Assembly (NCBI GenBank): GCA_002412595.1
Contig: DHVJ01000015.1
Span: 166,776 to 230,775 of the forward strand
Origin: Anaerolineaceae bacterium UBA5211
Lineage (GTDB): Bacteria > Chloroflexota > Anaerolineae > Anaerolineales > Anaerolineaceae
Length of the DNA: 64,000 nt
Direction: 5' to 3'
A program made the translations under genes and the position numbers. The notes beneath the pieces are model-generated. The model was not told the DNA's origin. It ran no database searches and saw only the letters and a program-made list of their open reading frames with translations. Below are positions 26,117 to 35,267 of the stretch, in pieces (the first letter of the stretch is position 1; each line of letters opens with the position of its first letter).

Positions 26117-26992
26117 TTATTTCTTTGAACCATTTAAAACAATACCGTTATAAGTTTTCATAAATTGATCAAGTTTTTCTTGATCCAAATTGCCGGTCAT
26201 ATTGCCCGTATCCTTTAAGCAGGAGGCAACAAAAATCCCGTCTGCCAGATCATAGACTTGAGACAGGTTATTTACATTAGCGCCCCCGCCCAAAAAGACA
26301 TATTTGTCCGGAAGATTATCTTTAACCAATCGTATCTTCTCAGTGGACTCGGCAAAATCTTTTCCTGTGATGATCAACGCATCCGCAAGTCCTTGACTGA
26401 TTGCCTGCTGGCAGGCGTCCAGCAAACTGACATTTCCCAATGGGGATGAACTCCGGTCATGGATATCAGGCCATATTTGCACATCGCATTTCAGTTTGTA
26501 CCGCATCTCAAGAACCTGGTCAACGCATCCAGAATGAATGCCATCCAGCCCCACAACCGCGCCCACATAGGCTTTTGGCCGGATGTAATCCGCTTCGATG
26601 GCTGAAGCAATCGACACCATCGCGTCCGCGTCGTCGCGCAAAACACTGACACCCAGTACACAATCATCCGGCAGCGCTTCTCGAATCGCATAACCAATCA
26701 CCGTCATATAGGAAACAATGTTCGTACCGACATGCACATACATGGGCAGATCGTTGACATTCTGGATCAGGATATTTCTGACGCCGGCTTTATACAGCAT
26801 CTGCGCTTCATCAACCGCCTTTTTGAGGATGTTCTTGAATGGCAGCGTATTAAGCGTTGTCCCAGGCAATGCCTGAATGCCGACCACTGAAGCCAGGCCA
26901 AAAGGCGTCAATAGATTTTCCGGCTGGCCTTGCCGCGGTTCTTGCTGATATAAGATTTTTTTAGTAATTGCATAATTCAATATTTTATTCAT
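26117..26992 (-). CDS. BtpA/SgcQ-family TIM-barrel protein
   Basis: A 291-aa protein. ASVVGIQALPGTT near residue 35, AQMLYKAGVRNILIQNVNDLPMY, VLGVSVLRDDADAMVSIASAIEADYIRPKAYVGAVVG, and the C-terminal GGGANVNNLSQVYDLADGIFVASCLK match the BtpA family, which is related to phosphate-binding TIM barrels. E. coli SgcQ, in a sugar-utilisation operon, is a family member of unknown activity. It sits between two SIS genes, 17 and 30 bases away, so a catalytic role in the same catabolic route is likely. Confidence 0.78.
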   Translation of the reverse strand: MNKILNYAITKKILYQQEPRQGQPENLLTPFGLASVVGIQALPGTTLNTLPFKNILKKAVDEAQMLYKAGVRNILIQNVNDLPMYVHVGTNIVSYMTVIGYAIREALPDDCVLGVSVLRDDADAMVSIASAIEADYIRPKAYVGAVVGLDGIHSGCVDQVLEMRYKLKCDVQIWPDIHDRSSSPLGNVSLLDACQQAISQGLADALIITGKDFAESTEKIRLVKDNLPDKYVFLGGGANVNNLSQVYDLADGIFVASCLKDTGNMTGNLDQEKLDQFMKTYNGIVLNGSKK

Positions 26993-27009
26993 TCAATCCT
27001 TCCATTCCT

Positions 27010-28167
27010 TTATTTAAGCGGTTCTATCCGAGAATCAAAAATTTGCCGGAAGTTTTCCGCTCTTCTCCAAGGTTTTTGGTCAAACTCAAATGGCTTGATT
27101 CCCAAGACTTCACTCAGGTGCATTGCCATCAACTCTAAAGGAATCGGGTAAATCAATTGAGAAAACTCCTCTTTTATGCCATCCATGCCGCAAATCGGTA
27201 AATAAATATCCGCGGCCCGGGCTAATTCCTCATCATTTTCCTCACCAATGACGATTTTTTTACCATCCATTACGGTAACAGCCTGCAAGATTTCTAACGC
27301 ACGGTTCCTTGAACCACCCTTTGGCGCAAGCACAACGGTGTGTGTGCCCGGCTTGGTGGTAAAGTATTGCGTATGGGCCCATTCTTCAACTCCCTGAGGA
27401 ATTGAGTCAAAGCCGGAAGCCTCCAGAAGTTTCATACTGCCAAACAAAGCCGTTCCCCAATTCGGGCCGCTTCCTAAAATATGGAAGATTTTAATCTTGT
27501 TGGGATTTTCCTCTGAGCTGTAGGCAGCAAGGTATTTGCGGATCAGCTCAAAATTGTTTTTCACGGTCAATTTCATGGCTTCGCCAAGTTCAGTGATATA
27601 GGCAAAAATCTCGCGCACGTCTTCATCACTAAGAACACCTTTTTCTTTTCCAAGTGCAATGGCAAAACACATGAGGGCTAATTGAGAAGCAATGTACGAT
27701 TGTGTCCCTGGTGCCACCCCAACCACATTCGGGATGTTAACAAAGATGTTCTCCATGGCTGTTTTAGCCAGCGGGCCATCCGGATTGCTGGTTATGCCAA
27801 TGGAAAACGCCTTCATTTCTTTAGCCCGCAGCGCGCATTCAATGGTCCTGGCAACACGCCCTGATGAAGAAATGGAAAGCACAATAGCCTGCTCATCCAC
27901 TTCGGTCGGACAAATGTATTTTGAGAATTCCATGGCATGGTGGACTTCAACTTGAACTTTGGCGTACTTCGCGAAAAAATCACGGCAAGCTAACCCGGCG
28001 CAATATGAATCACCGCAACCGGTTATATAAATCCGGTTTGCCTTGGATGCCATTTCCGTCTTTTCCAGGATTGTGCCCACCTGTTTCATGATATCGTCGC
28101 CGCACAATTCAAACAATTTTGCTTGTGCTGCAATTTCGTCAGCCATGATCTCGATTGATTTACTCAT
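27010..28167 (-). CDS. SIS-domain protein, GlmS-isomerase/FrlB-like
   Basis: A 385-aa double-SIS protein, paralogous in fold but not in sequence to the gene at 24827. The first SIS has IYITGCGDSYCAGLACRDFF and AIVLSISSSGRVARTIECALRAKEMKAFSIGIT. The second has FHILGSGPNWGTALFGSMKLLEASGFDSIPQGVEEWAHTQYF, with the Glu/His pattern of GlmS-type isomerases. It lies 16 bases downstream of a PfkB kinase, the same kinase-SIS pairing as in fructoselysine-type pathways (FrlD-FrlB). Deglycase or ketose-aldose isomerase activity is the best inference. Confidence 0.84.
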   Translation of the reverse strand: MSKSIEIMADEIAAQAKLFELCGDDIMKQVGTILEKTEMASKANRIYITGCGDSYCAGLACRDFFAKYAKVQVEVHHAMEFSKYICPTEVDEQAIVLSISSSGRVARTIECALRAKEMKAFSIGITSNPDGPLAKTAMENIFVNIPNVVGVAPGTQSYIASQLALMCFAIALGKEKGVLSDEDVREIFAYITELGEAMKLTVKNNFELIRKYLAAYSSEENPNKIKIFHILGSGPNWGTALFGSMKLLEASGFDSIPQGVEEWAHTQYFTTKPGTHTVVLAPKGGSRNRALEILQAVTVMDGKKIVIGEENDEELARAADIYLPICGMDGIKEEFSQLIYPIPLELMAMHLSEVLGIKPFEFDQKPWRRAENFRQIFDSRIEPLK

Positions 28168-28183
28168 CTTTCACTTCCTATAA

Positions 28184-29143
28184 TTATTTGATTTTTTGCG
28201 CTGACCGGTTCAACTGTGTGCTGAACTTATTGAAACGGTTAACGACTTCTTGATGCTCGATTGAATAATTATGGATAACACCATATTCTTCCAAATTAAA
28301 TGATGCGGATATGATCCCATGCATCGCTGCGGTATAAACATCCTGGTCAATAATATAGCTTGCCATAAATCCACCGCAAAAAGCATCCCCGCACCCAGTT
28401 ACATCCACAATTCCATCCGCTGTATAGGCTGGCACATGCCAGGCTGAGTCCATTTCGCGGTCATACACCAGAACTCCCCTGGAGCCTAATTTCACGCCAA
28501 CCACACGCGGACCGCGCGATGAAATATCTTCCAAAAATGGGATATATTCGCTGATGGCTTCTTTGGCTTTCAAACTAAAGAATCTGAGCAGTTCTTCCTC
28601 GCTCGGTAAAAATATTGAGATCTTCTTCAATAATTCGTTCCACATTTCTTCAAATTGTGGATAGACACCCTGAAAATGGGGGTCAACTAATATTAAGGAT
28701 TCTGCCGGCAGAGACCGGATAATATCTGCCTGGCACTCTACCGGGAATGCAGCCACCAGAAATGCCGGGCTTTTCTGATATTCGGGCGGGATATCTTCTG
28801 GGAAAATTCCCATGACATCATCGTAAGATCCCCAGCGCTGTGTGATGAAATATCGATTTCCCTTCCGGTCAAACAGGTTCCAAATATGGATGCTGGGTGC
28901 GTTTAACTTTTTAACGCCGTGCAAGTCCAGACAGTCGCCAACTTTTTTAAAAATACCGTCCAAGTCGTAATCATTACCACGTCTGGTTACAAAGCCCACA
29001 GAATTTACATCCCAAAGGCACAAACCCGCCAGAGCATACAATCCGGAACCTCCGGGTGAATCTAACAGTGCCGGTTGATCAAACTTTACAACATCGTCCA
29101 GGGTCAATTGGCCAATAACGACAATTTCAAGATTAGTAGTCAT
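28184..29143 (-). CDS. PfkB-family carbohydrate kinase (second of two in the locus)
   Basis: A 319-aa ribokinase-fold protein beginning at the ATG at 29143 (MTTNLEIVVIGQLTLDDVV). A longer frame from 29191 overlaps the permease gene and adds non-family sequence. SPGGSGLYALAGLCL marks the substrate-lid region, and DVTGCGDAFCGGF carries the catalytic Asp and anion hole. It directly follows the ABC permease genes and precedes a SIS gene, so it likely phosphorylates the imported solute. WNLFDRKGNRYFITQRWGSYDD suggests an unusual substrate pocket. Confidence 0.88.
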   Translation of the reverse strand: MTTNLEIVVIGQLTLDDVVKFDQPALLDSPGGSGLYALAGLCLWDVNSVGFVTRRGNDYDLDGIFKKVGDCLDLHGVKKLNAPSIHIWNLFDRKGNRYFITQRWGSYDDVMGIFPEDIPPEYQKSPAFLVAAFPVECQADIIRSLPAESLILVDPHFQGVYPQFEEMWNELLKKISIFLPSEEELLRFFSLKAKEAISEYIPFLEDISSRGPRVVGVKLGSRGVLVYDREMDSAWHVPAYTADGIVDVTGCGDAFCGGFMASYIIDQDVYTAAMHGIISASFNLEEYGVIHNYSIEHQEVVNRFNKFSTQLNRSAQKIK

Positions 29144-29171
29144 AAGAATTATTAACTTGCCATAAAATAAT

Positions 29172-30125
29172 TTACGACATGCCTTTCTCAAAAGGTAACC
29201 CTTCAGCCTTGGGTCCGGCCAAACTCTTCGGTCCGAGGATCAACACGATTACTGTGATCAGGTAAGGCATTAATTTGTAGTAATTGCCGGGAATACCCAA
29301 CGTATTGAAAAATGGAATGCCGGAATAAATTGCTGACATGGTTTTCAATGTCCCAAAGAACAGGGAGGCAAAGAATATTTTTGAGGGCTGCCATTGGCCC
29401 AAAATCATCACTGCCAGCGCCAGGAACCCATATCCGGATACCGTGCCGTTGAAGTTTGTGCTATTGGGCAGTACGAAAACCAAACCGCCCAAACCCGATA
29501 ATCCACCCGAAATTAATACACCGATGTAGCGAATTTTCTGAACATCAATACCAACCGAATCCGGTGCCTGGGGATATTCACCGCAAGCGCGCAGCCTTAA
29601 GCCGAACTTGGTTTTATAGAGAATAAAATGTGAAATCCATAAAACAAGCAAACCCAAATAAGTGGTGAGGTAAATATTTTTGAAGAGTAAATCTCCTAGT
29701 ATGGGTATTTGGGAAAGGAAAGGAATTTCCTCGATCATAAAGGTATTTTTAAAACTGATGATCGAATCACCGATGAAAAGCCTGGCCACAAAAACAGAAA
29801 AAGCGGGAGCAATCATATTCAATGCCTGACCCGAAATAATCTGATTGGCCTTAAGGTTGATGGATGCGAAAGCATGCAGGAGGGAGAAGATCATTCCGCT
29901 GACAATTGAGACAAGTACCGCTAACAAAAGCAGCGTCTGACCGGTGATATAACTCTCAGCGTAACGGATAAACATAAAACTGGCTAGCGCGCCGATGATC
30001 ATGATGCCATCCAGCCCGATGTTCGTAATACCGCATCTTGAAGAGAACATCCCGCCTAAAGCAACAATCAATAAGGGGATTGAAAAATTGAGCATCTGAT
30101 GAAAAATAAATGTTATGGTATCCAT
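29172..30125 (-). CDS. ABC transporter permease, BMP-type (nucleoside/sugar) importer, second permease
   Basis: A 317-aa protein of the BPD_transp_2 class with about eight to ten hydrophobic segments. Characteristic pieces are GGMFSSRCGITNIGLDGIMIIGAL near the N-terminus, FASINLKANQIISGQALNMIAPAF, and the coupling-helix region LRACGEYPQAPDSVGIDVQKIRYIGVLISGGLSGLGG. It pairs with the permease at 30135, ten bases upstream, to form the heterodimeric channel typical of PnrA/YufNOPQ-like purine-nucleoside importers. Confidence 0.9.
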   Translation of the reverse strand: MDTITFIFHQMLNFSIPLLIVALGGMFSSRCGITNIGLDGIMIIGALASFMFIRYAESYITGQTLLLLAVLVSIVSGMIFSLLHAFASINLKANQIISGQALNMIAPAFSVFVARLFIGDSIISFKNTFMIEEIPFLSQIPILGDLLFKNIYLTTYLGLLVLWISHFILYKTKFGLRLRACGEYPQAPDSVGIDVQKIRYIGVLISGGLSGLGGLVFVLPNSTNFNGTVSGYGFLALAVMILGQWQPSKIFFASLFFGTLKTMSAIYSGIPFFNTLGIPGNYYKLMPYLITVIVLILGPKSLAGPKAEGLPFEKGMS

Positions 30126-30134
30126 GAAATTTTC

Positions 30135-31253
30135 CTATTCGTTTTTAAGCGAGTCCGTTTTTTGTGATTCCTTATAGCTGAAATGCAATGCAAATTTATT
30201 TACTTTATTCTTAAAAACCAGAGAGAATGCACTGAAATAAATCAGGACGGCAGTAATAATCCCGACGGTCTCTACCGGGAAGCCATAGCCTTGCATAAGG
30301 GACCCGCCCACGATGATATATGCGATAAATAAACTGGAGAAGATGATCCCGATCGGGTGCGACATTCCCAATAACGCCACAGGTATGCCATATCCCGGTT
30401 CAGTGATAAACAGTTCAGAAATTTTATAGTTTTTAGTTATTGCGGATAAGTACAGTATTCCACCAGCCAACCCCGCAATAAAACCGGAAATCAACATCAC
30501 AATGATAATATTTCTGGTTTCGTTAATCCCTGCGTATTTACTGGCGTCCCGATTCAATCCGCAGCAGCGCAAGCTATATCCAAAACTCGTTTTATATAAG
30601 AGTATATAAACCAGGATAGCCACGATAATTGCAATAAATAAACCCGAATTGACGGTTGAGCCGGGAAAGATTTTATCCAATCCCAGTTTGGGCATTAGGG
30701 CTGTTTTCTTAACATAGGCAGACATCGCGGTCGTGCTTTCATAATGTGTATCATGAACCAGTTGATTCACCAGGTATAAAGCGATGTAATTCATCATGAT
30801 ACAGGAGATAATTTCGCTGACACGAAAATATGCTTTCAAAATCCCGGGCACAGCCGCCCATATCACGCCGGCCAATGACGCACCAATCAGCGCTACAATC
30901 CAATGTATTGAAGCCGGCATGGTGAGTTTTCCGCCAATGATGATGGCCACATACGCAGCAATCGTGAATTGCCCGATCACGCCGATGTTAAACAACCCAG
31001 TCTGGAATGAAAAGCCAACCGCCAAGCCGACAAGAATGAGGGGCGTCGTGTAGTACAACACCTGGCCAATCCCCCGCGCGCCATCTGAAAAACCGCCCTG
31101 CAGCATGACCAAAAAGCCAGGCCATGCGCCAGCACGGTTGAAGATAACCATGACGACCAATCCAACGATCAATCCCAGCACAATCGAGATAATGGATGCC
31201 AGCGTATTGCTAAATGCATCATTATTCAGTATTTTTGAAATTAGCTTTTTCAT
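30135..31253 (-). CDS. ABC transporter permease, BMP-type importer, first permease
   Basis: A 372-aa BPD_transp_2 permease starting at the ATG at 31253, one base after the ATPase stop (TAAGATG). TPLILVGLAVGFSFQTGLFNIGVIGQFTIAAYVAI and LRCCGLNRDASKYAGINETRNIIIVMLISGFIAGLAGG are the expected channel and coupling-helix segments. The C-terminal tail (residues about 345-372) is charged and cytoplasmic. Its tight spacing with the ATPase and second permease shows one transport complex. Confidence 0.9.
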   Translation of the reverse strand: MKKLISKILNNDAFSNTLASIISIVLGLIVGLVVMVIFNRAGAWPGFLVMLQGGFSDGARGIGQVLYYTTPLILVGLAVGFSFQTGLFNIGVIGQFTIAAYVAIIIGGKLTMPASIHWIVALIGASLAGVIWAAVPGILKAYFRVSEIISCIMMNYIALYLVNQLVHDTHYESTTAMSAYVKKTALMPKLGLDKIFPGSTVNSGLFIAIIVAILVYILLYKTSFGYSLRCCGLNRDASKYAGINETRNIIIVMLISGFIAGLAGGILYLSAITKNYKISELFITEPGYGIPVALLGMSHPIGIIFSSLFIAYIIVGGSLMQGYGFPVETVGIITAVLIYFSAFSLVFKNKVNKFALHFSYKESQKTDSLKNE

Positions 31254-31254
31254 C

Positions 31255-32778
31255 TTATGCACCAACTTTTGAACCTAACATATAAAGACCCAGATCTCTC
31301 TCGGATACGTCTTTCGGCAATACATTTGCAACAATTTCACCGTTGAACATCACCAGAATCCGGTCACTGACGTTCATAACCTCATCCAGCTCCAGCGAAA
31401 TTAATAGAATTGCCTTTCCGTTATCCCGTTCGCGCACAAGCTGCTTGTGGATATATTCAATTGCACCGACATCCAAACCGCGGGTCGGCTGAACCGCAAT
31501 CAGTAGGTCATGTGACCGGTCCATTTCCCTTGCGAGGATCGCCTTCTGTTGGTTGCCGCCCGACATACTTTTAACAACCGTGTCCGGCCCTTTTGCCGAG
31601 CGAATATCATATTGCTTGATTAGTTCTGTTGAATATTTTTGGATACTTTGCGAATTCAGAAAACCATGATTGCTAAATTTATCGGTGAAAAAAGATTGCA
31701 AAATAAAATTATTTGCCAGGTCAAAATCCAGGATAAGCCCATGTTTATGCCTATCCTCAGGGATATGAGAAATATGTTTATAATTGCGCTTCCTTACGGA
31801 CCAATCTGTAATATCCTCGCCATTGAGACTAATTTTCCCGGAAGTAGCCGGCATTAATCCGGTCAATGCCATGACCACTTCATGCTGACCATTATTCTCA
31901 ATACCCGCAATAGATACAATCTCGCCTTTATGTACATCAAAGGAGACGTGATTGACTTTGTTTTTTTCACTTAACCCAGGGGCTTTGATCACCAAATCTT
32001 CTACGTGTAAGGCCACCTCGCCGATCTGGGGTTCATCTTTTTCAACCTGGAGCATGACCTTTCGGCCGACCATCATTTCAGAAAGTTGTTCGTTGGTTGC
32101 TTCAGCAACATTGACTGTCGCAATGAACTTTCCTTTACGCAATATCGTGCAGCGATTAGCCACCTGCTGAATTTCGTCAAGTTTATGGGAAATAAAAATG
32201 ATGGATTTTCCTTCAGCGGCTAAATCTTTGATAATTCTGATTAATTCATCAATTTCCTGGGGAGTCAGCACAGCAGTGGGTTCATCGAAGACCAGAATTT
32301 CGCTATCCCGGTACAACATCTTTAAAATTTCAACCCTTTGCTGCATGCCCACTGTCATATCTTCGATCTTTTTATCCAGATCAACCAGCAGGCCGTACTG
32401 CTTACTTAATGCGTCAACTTTCTCGCGTGCTTCTTCCATTTGAAGAACGCCGCCTCTGGTTGTTTCAACACCTAAAACAATATTCTCCAAAGCTGTGAAA
32501 ACTTGTACCAGTTTAAAATGCTGATGCACCATACCAATGCCCAAGCGATTGGCTTCATGCGGATCACTGATCTTAACTTCTTCCCCTTCTACTAAAATTC
32601 TTCCGCCATCCGGTACATACAGTCCGAATAAAACACTCATCAAGGTTGATTTCCCTGCCCCGTTTTCCCCCAGCAAAGCATGGATTTCACCTTTCTTGAG
32701 CTGAAAACTGATATCGTCGTTTGCAACAATTCTTGGGAATATTTTCGTGATATGTTGCATCTCGAGAATGTATTCCAA
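31255..32778 (-). CDS. ABC transporter ATPase with two nucleotide-binding domains, BMP-type importer
   Basis: A 507-aa double-cassette ATPase. The first domain has Walker A LLGENGAGKSTLM, signature-like MTVGMQQRVEIL, Walker B LVFDEPTAVL and ISHKLDE. The second has a degenerate Walker A (IAGIENNGQHEV) with signature MSGGNQQKAILAREM, the usual asymmetry of sugar and nucleoside importers. Translation starts with TTG at 32778, supported by an AAAGGTG site. A perfect 13-bp hairpin separates it from the binding-protein gene, which may allow lower expression than that of the binding protein. Confidence 0.92.
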   Translation of the reverse strand: MEYILEMQHITKIFPRIVANDDISFQLKKGEIHALLGENGAGKSTLMSVLFGLYVPDGGRILVEGEEVKISDPHEANRLGIGMVHQHFKLVQVFTALENIVLGVETTRGGVLQMEEAREKVDALSKQYGLLVDLDKKIEDMTVGMQQRVEILKMLYRDSEILVFDEPTAVLTPQEIDELIRIIKDLAAEGKSIIFISHKLDEIQQVANRCTILRKGKFIATVNVAEATNEQLSEMMVGRKVMLQVEKDEPQIGEVALHVEDLVIKAPGLSEKNKVNHVSFDVHKGEIVSIAGIENNGQHEVVMALTGLMPATSGKISLNGEDITDWSVRKRNYKHISHIPEDRHKHGLILDFDLANNFILQSFFTDKFSNHGFLNSQSIQKYSTELIKQYDIRSAKGPDTVVKSMSGGNQQKAILAREMDRSHDLLIAVQPTRGLDVGAIEYIHKQLVRERDNGKAILLISLELDEVMNVSDRILVMFNGEIVANVLPKDVSERDLGLYMLGSKVGA

Positions 32779-32803
32779 TTTATCACCTTTATAATATTTA
32801 TAT

Positions 32804-32849
32804 GGGGCAAGTGCTGATCTTTGTTCTTCTCGTTTCCAGCACTTGCCCC
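32804..32849 (-). repeat. Intercistronic inverted repeat between binding-protein and ATPase genes
   Basis: GGGGCAAGTGCTG (32804-32816) and CAGCACTTGCCCC (32837-32849) form a perfect 13-bp stem with a 20-base loop. No T-run follows on the minus strand, so this is unlikely to be a full terminator. A position after the solute-binding-protein gene suggests 3'-end protection of that part of the message, as known for other binding-protein-dependent operons. Confidence 0.75.
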
Positions 32850-32914
32850 AATTGATGGTTAGTGCAATTTTTTTGTTAATTTACCTTTAATTAGCTTTGC
32901 AATAGCATCAATGT

Positions 32915-34060
32915 TTATTGGACATAGGTCAATTTTGCGCAGGTCAGCGGAATCTGCTCGGGTGATTCATAGTCTGTGTCGGTCGGAATCGCCGCTGAAA
33001 TGCCATCAACATCGTCTGCCAAGCGCTGATAGAGGTCATCATACTCAGCCTGCGTGAAGTTTTTGAATTTCATCGAGGCCAGAGCAACACCATTTTCCTT
33101 GGCGGTGTACAGAACGATCTTGCCGCCTTCGAATGTGCCATCTTGCCAGGCTTGCAGGGAATTGTAGGTGACTGTTTCGAGGTCTTTGATAGCCGAGGTG
33201 ATGATGGTCGGTGATTCAGCGGATTGATCGGAATCAACGCCGATGACAACGCCATTATTCTGTTCAGCAGCAGCGAATACGGAAGCGCCCATCGGGCCGG
33301 CGGCTACGTGAATGATTTCCGTTCCACCCTGGAACCATGAAGCAGCGCGTGCCTGATTTTCGGGTGTGGGTTTGAAATCACCGGAATAGTTGTACATGAT
33401 TTCAACATCATCCAGGCCTAACTCTTTGCAAGCTGTCTCGATGCCCCAGACAAAACCGTACCCGAAGCGGACCACCGCCGGCACAGCCATACCGCCCATG
33501 AAGCCTAATTTGCGATAGCCATCTTTGACCGCCGCATAACCTGCGAGGAAGGTTGACTGTTGTTCTGCAAATTGAATGGCTAACACATTGGGGGTCAGGA
33601 CCTGATTTCCATCCTCGTCGATCGGCACCGTATCGAAGATGATAAAAGTAACATCAGGATAGGCTGTGACCATTTCTGATGCCGCGGCTTTAAATTGATC
33701 ACTGTTAATAATGATGAATTTTGCTCCGGCTTTTACAGCGGTGTCGCACAAGGTAACCTGCGCTTCAACAGTATCTTCAACCGGTTGGTAGTACATGTAT
33801 GACAGGCCATTTTCATCGCCAAATTTCTTGACGCCAGTCCAACAGCCCTGGTTGAAGGCGCGGTCGTCCAAAGTACCTGCCGCGGAAATCAACAACGCGA
33901 TATCGCCGCCGCCGGTGGTCTCGGATGCTGCAGCCGGCGCAGCTTCTTCAGCAGCTTCTTCAGCAGATGCTGCAGCTGTCGCAGTCGCCTGCGGCGCGCA
34001 TGCACTTAGAAACGCGAAAACAACCACTAAAGATAAAACGGTAAAAACTTTTTTCTTCAT
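32915..34060 (-). CDS. BMP/PnrA-family solute-binding lipoprotein
   Basis: A 381-aa extracellular binding protein. The signal MKKKVFTVLSLVVVFAFLSAC has a clear lipobox with the modified Cys at 21, followed by an Ala/Glu-rich linker. The mature domain starts at DIALLISAAGTLDDRAFNQGCWTGVKKFG, typical of the BMP family (purine nucleoside and related ligands), with GFMGGMAVPAVVRFGYGFVWGIE and GVVIGVDSDQSAESPTIITSAIKDL. It heads the transport genes and has a strong AGGAGA site. Ligand identity is unknown; the family binds nucleosides, but some members bind other small sugars. Confidence 0.9.
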   Translation of the reverse strand: MKKKVFTVLSLVVVFAFLSACAPQATATAAASAEEAAEEAAPAAASETTGGGDIALLISAAGTLDDRAFNQGCWTGVKKFGDENGLSYMYYQPVEDTVEAQVTLCDTAVKAGAKFIIINSDQFKAAASEMVTAYPDVTFIIFDTVPIDEDGNQVLTPNVLAIQFAEQQSTFLAGYAAVKDGYRKLGFMGGMAVPAVVRFGYGFVWGIETACKELGLDDVEIMYNYSGDFKPTPENQARAASWFQGGTEIIHVAAGPMGASVFAAAEQNNGVVIGVDSDQSAESPTIITSAIKDLETVTYNSLQAWQDGTFEGGKIVLYTAKENGVALASMKFKNFTQAEYDDLYQRLADDVDGISAAIPTDTDYESPEQIPLTCAKLTYVQ

Positions 34061-34178
34061 CCTAGTCTCCTAAATTAATTGTTATTTGATAAAAATGGGA
34101 AATAGAATAGTTGAATACACACACCTCCTTGTTAATTTAGTTTCTTGTAATAGTGCCCGGTTTATTTGAGTTCTTGTG

Positions 34179-34949
34179 TTAAGAAGACCTAACCAGCATA
34201 ATATTTATAATTTTGTCGTTATGGTAATTCATGCAATAAAGCATGGGATTGATATAAGCATTGCTAAAATGCGTTTGTTCCAGACATAAAAGCGGGGCGT
34301 GTTCTTCAACATCCAGCCTGCGAGCCATTTCCAAATCAGCTGAAATCGCATGGACATGCGTGATCACAGTCTGGATACTGTAGTTCGCTTTTCGAAAATA
34401 ATCATAGATTGACCAGTTTTTGGCTTTCACACTCTGCGAGAAATCATAGTCCAGCCCCGGAATTTCACACGAAAGATATTCCTCAGACTGAATGACGGGA
34501 ATACCATCCGCTGTGCGTACCCGAGAAATATGTACTACTTTCACCGATTCAGAAATTTGCAGGTTCTCCGCAACTGTTTGGGAAGGAGTTTCAATCTGAA
34601 AAGAAAAATCAATCTGCCCGGGTACCTTTTTTTGATTTGCAATCAGGGTTGAAGTCCCCACGGCATCTGATAAATTAGCCTTTAGCATTACCCCGGATTG
34701 AGGCGTCACAAATGTTCCCACTCCACGCTGGCGGAATAGATATCCCTTTTCAATCAGTGTATTCAGCGCTTCACGCAGCGTGTTGCGGCTTACTCCCATC
34801 TGGTCAGACAGGTTGGGTTCGCTGGGCAACTTTTCACCAGGCACGAATATATCTGTTCGGATTGCATTCAAAATTTGATTAACGACTTCGTCCGTAACAG
34901 ATGGGTACACGATTTTTCGGAAAAATTTGTTTTGTTGGTTGTCCAACAT
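34179..34949 (-). CDS. GntR-family regulator with UTRA effector domain (HutC type)
   Basis: A 256-aa protein with an N-terminal GntR winged helix (DEVVNQILNAIRTDIFVPGEKLPSEPNLSDQMGVSRNTLREALNTLIEKGYLFRQRGVGTFV) and a UTRA domain from about 95 (VAENLQISESVKVVHISRVRTADGIPVIQSEEYL). It is transcribed in the same direction as the transporter and kinase genes, 118 bases upstream of the binding-protein gene, and is the likely repressor of the locus, relieved by a sugar phosphate. Its own promoter is at 34970-34997. Confidence 0.9.
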   Translation of the reverse strand: MLDNQQNKFFRKIVYPSVTDEVVNQILNAIRTDIFVPGEKLPSEPNLSDQMGVSRNTLREALNTLIEKGYLFRQRGVGTFVTPQSGVMLKANLSDAVGTSTLIANQKKVPGQIDFSFQIETPSQTVAENLQISESVKVVHISRVRTADGIPVIQSEEYLSCEIPGLDYDFSQSVKAKNWSIYDYFRKANYSIQTVITHVHAISADLEMARRLDVEEHAPLLCLEQTHFSNAYINPMLYCMNYHNDKIINIMLVRSS

Positions 34950-34969
34950 CCTACTCCTTAGTTTTTTAA

Positions 34970-34997
34970 AGTATATGGAAAAATATTAATTTGTCAA
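34970..34997 (-). promoter_or_regulatory. Promoter of the GntR gene
   Basis: TTGACA (34997-34992) and TATACT (34975-34970) are 16 bases apart on the minus strand, followed by an AAGGAG site and the ATG at 34949. The rest of the 318-base gap to 35268 shows no gene and no convincing promoter for the plus-strand phosphoesterase. Confidence 0.75.
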
Positions 34998-35267
34998 TAG
35001 GAACTCGGGGTTTTTCATAATAAGAGGAGTATCTTCATAGAAAAAGAGTTACATCCTCTCACATTTACACAGTCAACCTCGCCGCTTATGCTGTGTCTTG
35101 CATTTCATTTTATTTTCCAGTCCGGAAAGTTCCTCTTTTTACAAATCCCCAAGGAATAAATCCACAGCGAGAAAATTCTCTTAACCTTTCCTTTACAATC
35201 TGTTCATTGACGCATCTATTACACGATGGTATTTTTATCATCGGATTAAATCTTTCTGTAAATTATT

